DNA from: Hyphomicrobiales bacterium
GTDB taxonomy: Bacteria; Pseudomonadota; Alphaproteobacteria; Rhizobiales; JAJFHC01
Direction of reading: 5' to 3'
Assembly: GCA_021775835.1 (NCBI GenBank)
Contig: JAJFHC010000136.1
Span: 1 to 53,294 of the forward strand
DNA length: 53,294 bases
Shown: piece by piece, positions 53,089 to 53,294 of the stretch
Position numbering within the stretch: position 1 is the stretch's first letter
Layout: every line of letters starts with the position of its first letter
Program-made: the position numbers and the translations under genes
Notes under the pieces: model-generated
What the model saw: only the letters and a program-made list of their open reading frames with translations
Database searches by the model: none
What the model was told of the DNA's origin: nothing

Positions 53089-53294
53089 CCGCACGACGCA
53101 ATCTTCCGTTCCCGCAGGGCGGACACGGGCTTACCCAGTGAATTTCCGCACAGCAAATTTCTTTTGTACGCAGCCAACGGATGAAATCGGTGAGCAAACC
53201 CGGAAAACTGCGATCAAACACACTTGAGAACCGCCTCCCAAGTTGCTAGCGTCACTGTCATGTCAAGATACACTCTCAGAGACAATGGCTCCAC

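Noticed and set aside
53260..53294. Possible gene start (ATG at 53260) running off the window end
   Set aside because: Only 11 full codons, no ribosome-binding sequence; cannot be supported.

Overview
The window looks like chromosomal DNA of a GC-rich alphaproteobacterium, probably of the Hyphomicrobiales or a related order. The reasons are the protein families (NAD-linked formate dehydrogenase with MobA/MobB/MoeA/FdhD, a CelD-type acetyltransferase, DUF924, DUF599, an MttB-like methyltransferase), the many ATGA-type overlaps and the secreted TPR proteins. No rRNA, tRNA, CRISPR array, phage or complete insertion sequence was seen. The species cannot be named from the sequence alone.

Layout. 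1-9.6 kb holds the end of a SnoaL-like gene, a small secreted basic protein, an acyl-CoA synthetase, an MFS exporter, a TPR protein with a peptidoglycan-binding-like tail, a surface-polysaccharide operon (flippase, CelD-like GNAT, cupin) and a DUF924 gene. 9.6-19.2 kb is a formate oxidation module: moeA, mobB, mobA and fdhD for the molybdenum cofactor and its sulfuration, fdsA, a fused fdsG-fdsB gene, and a divergent tusA. A retropepsin-like protease and a short DUF1835 gene lie inside it. 19.3-29 kb holds a GT39 glycosyltransferase, a Spx/ArsC-like protein, a COG0523 metallochaperone GTPase, a D-Ala-D-Ala carboxypeptidase with an extreme Lys/Arg tail, a PhnD-like protein, DUF599, a methyltransferase and glmS. 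29-33 kb is an accessory patch: an EAL-domain remnant, an MttB-like methyltransferase beside an alpha-oxoamine-synthase homologue that has lost its PLP lysine, and a 265-bp element with 32-bp inverted ends. 33-39.9 kb holds an XRE regulator, an atypical SDR, three transporters, a WcaJ-type sugar-phosphate transferase and a GNAT.

40.1-49.8 kb is the most unusual part. A CRP-type regulator and a CHASE2 adenylate cyclase, followed by a DUF928 protein, face an oppositely oriented set of exported proteins: OmpA, two caspase-fold peptidases (metacaspase-like, each with an EF-hand-like loop), a DUF4384 protein and a second OmpA. CRP-type palindromes (TGTGA-N6-TCACA or one base away) lie upstream of the crp-like gene, upstream of the OmpA-caspase operon and upstream of the DUF4384 gene. 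The recognition helix of the local regulator keeps the Arg/Glu/Arg residues by which CRP reads this half-site. My working model is that an envelope caspase/OmpA system is sensed by, or coupled to, the periplasmic CHASE2 domain, whose cAMP acts through the local regulator on the same gene set. The genes and sites are read directly from the sequence; the circuit is inference. A bifunctional PBP with a long N-terminal extension and a TPR protein close the window.
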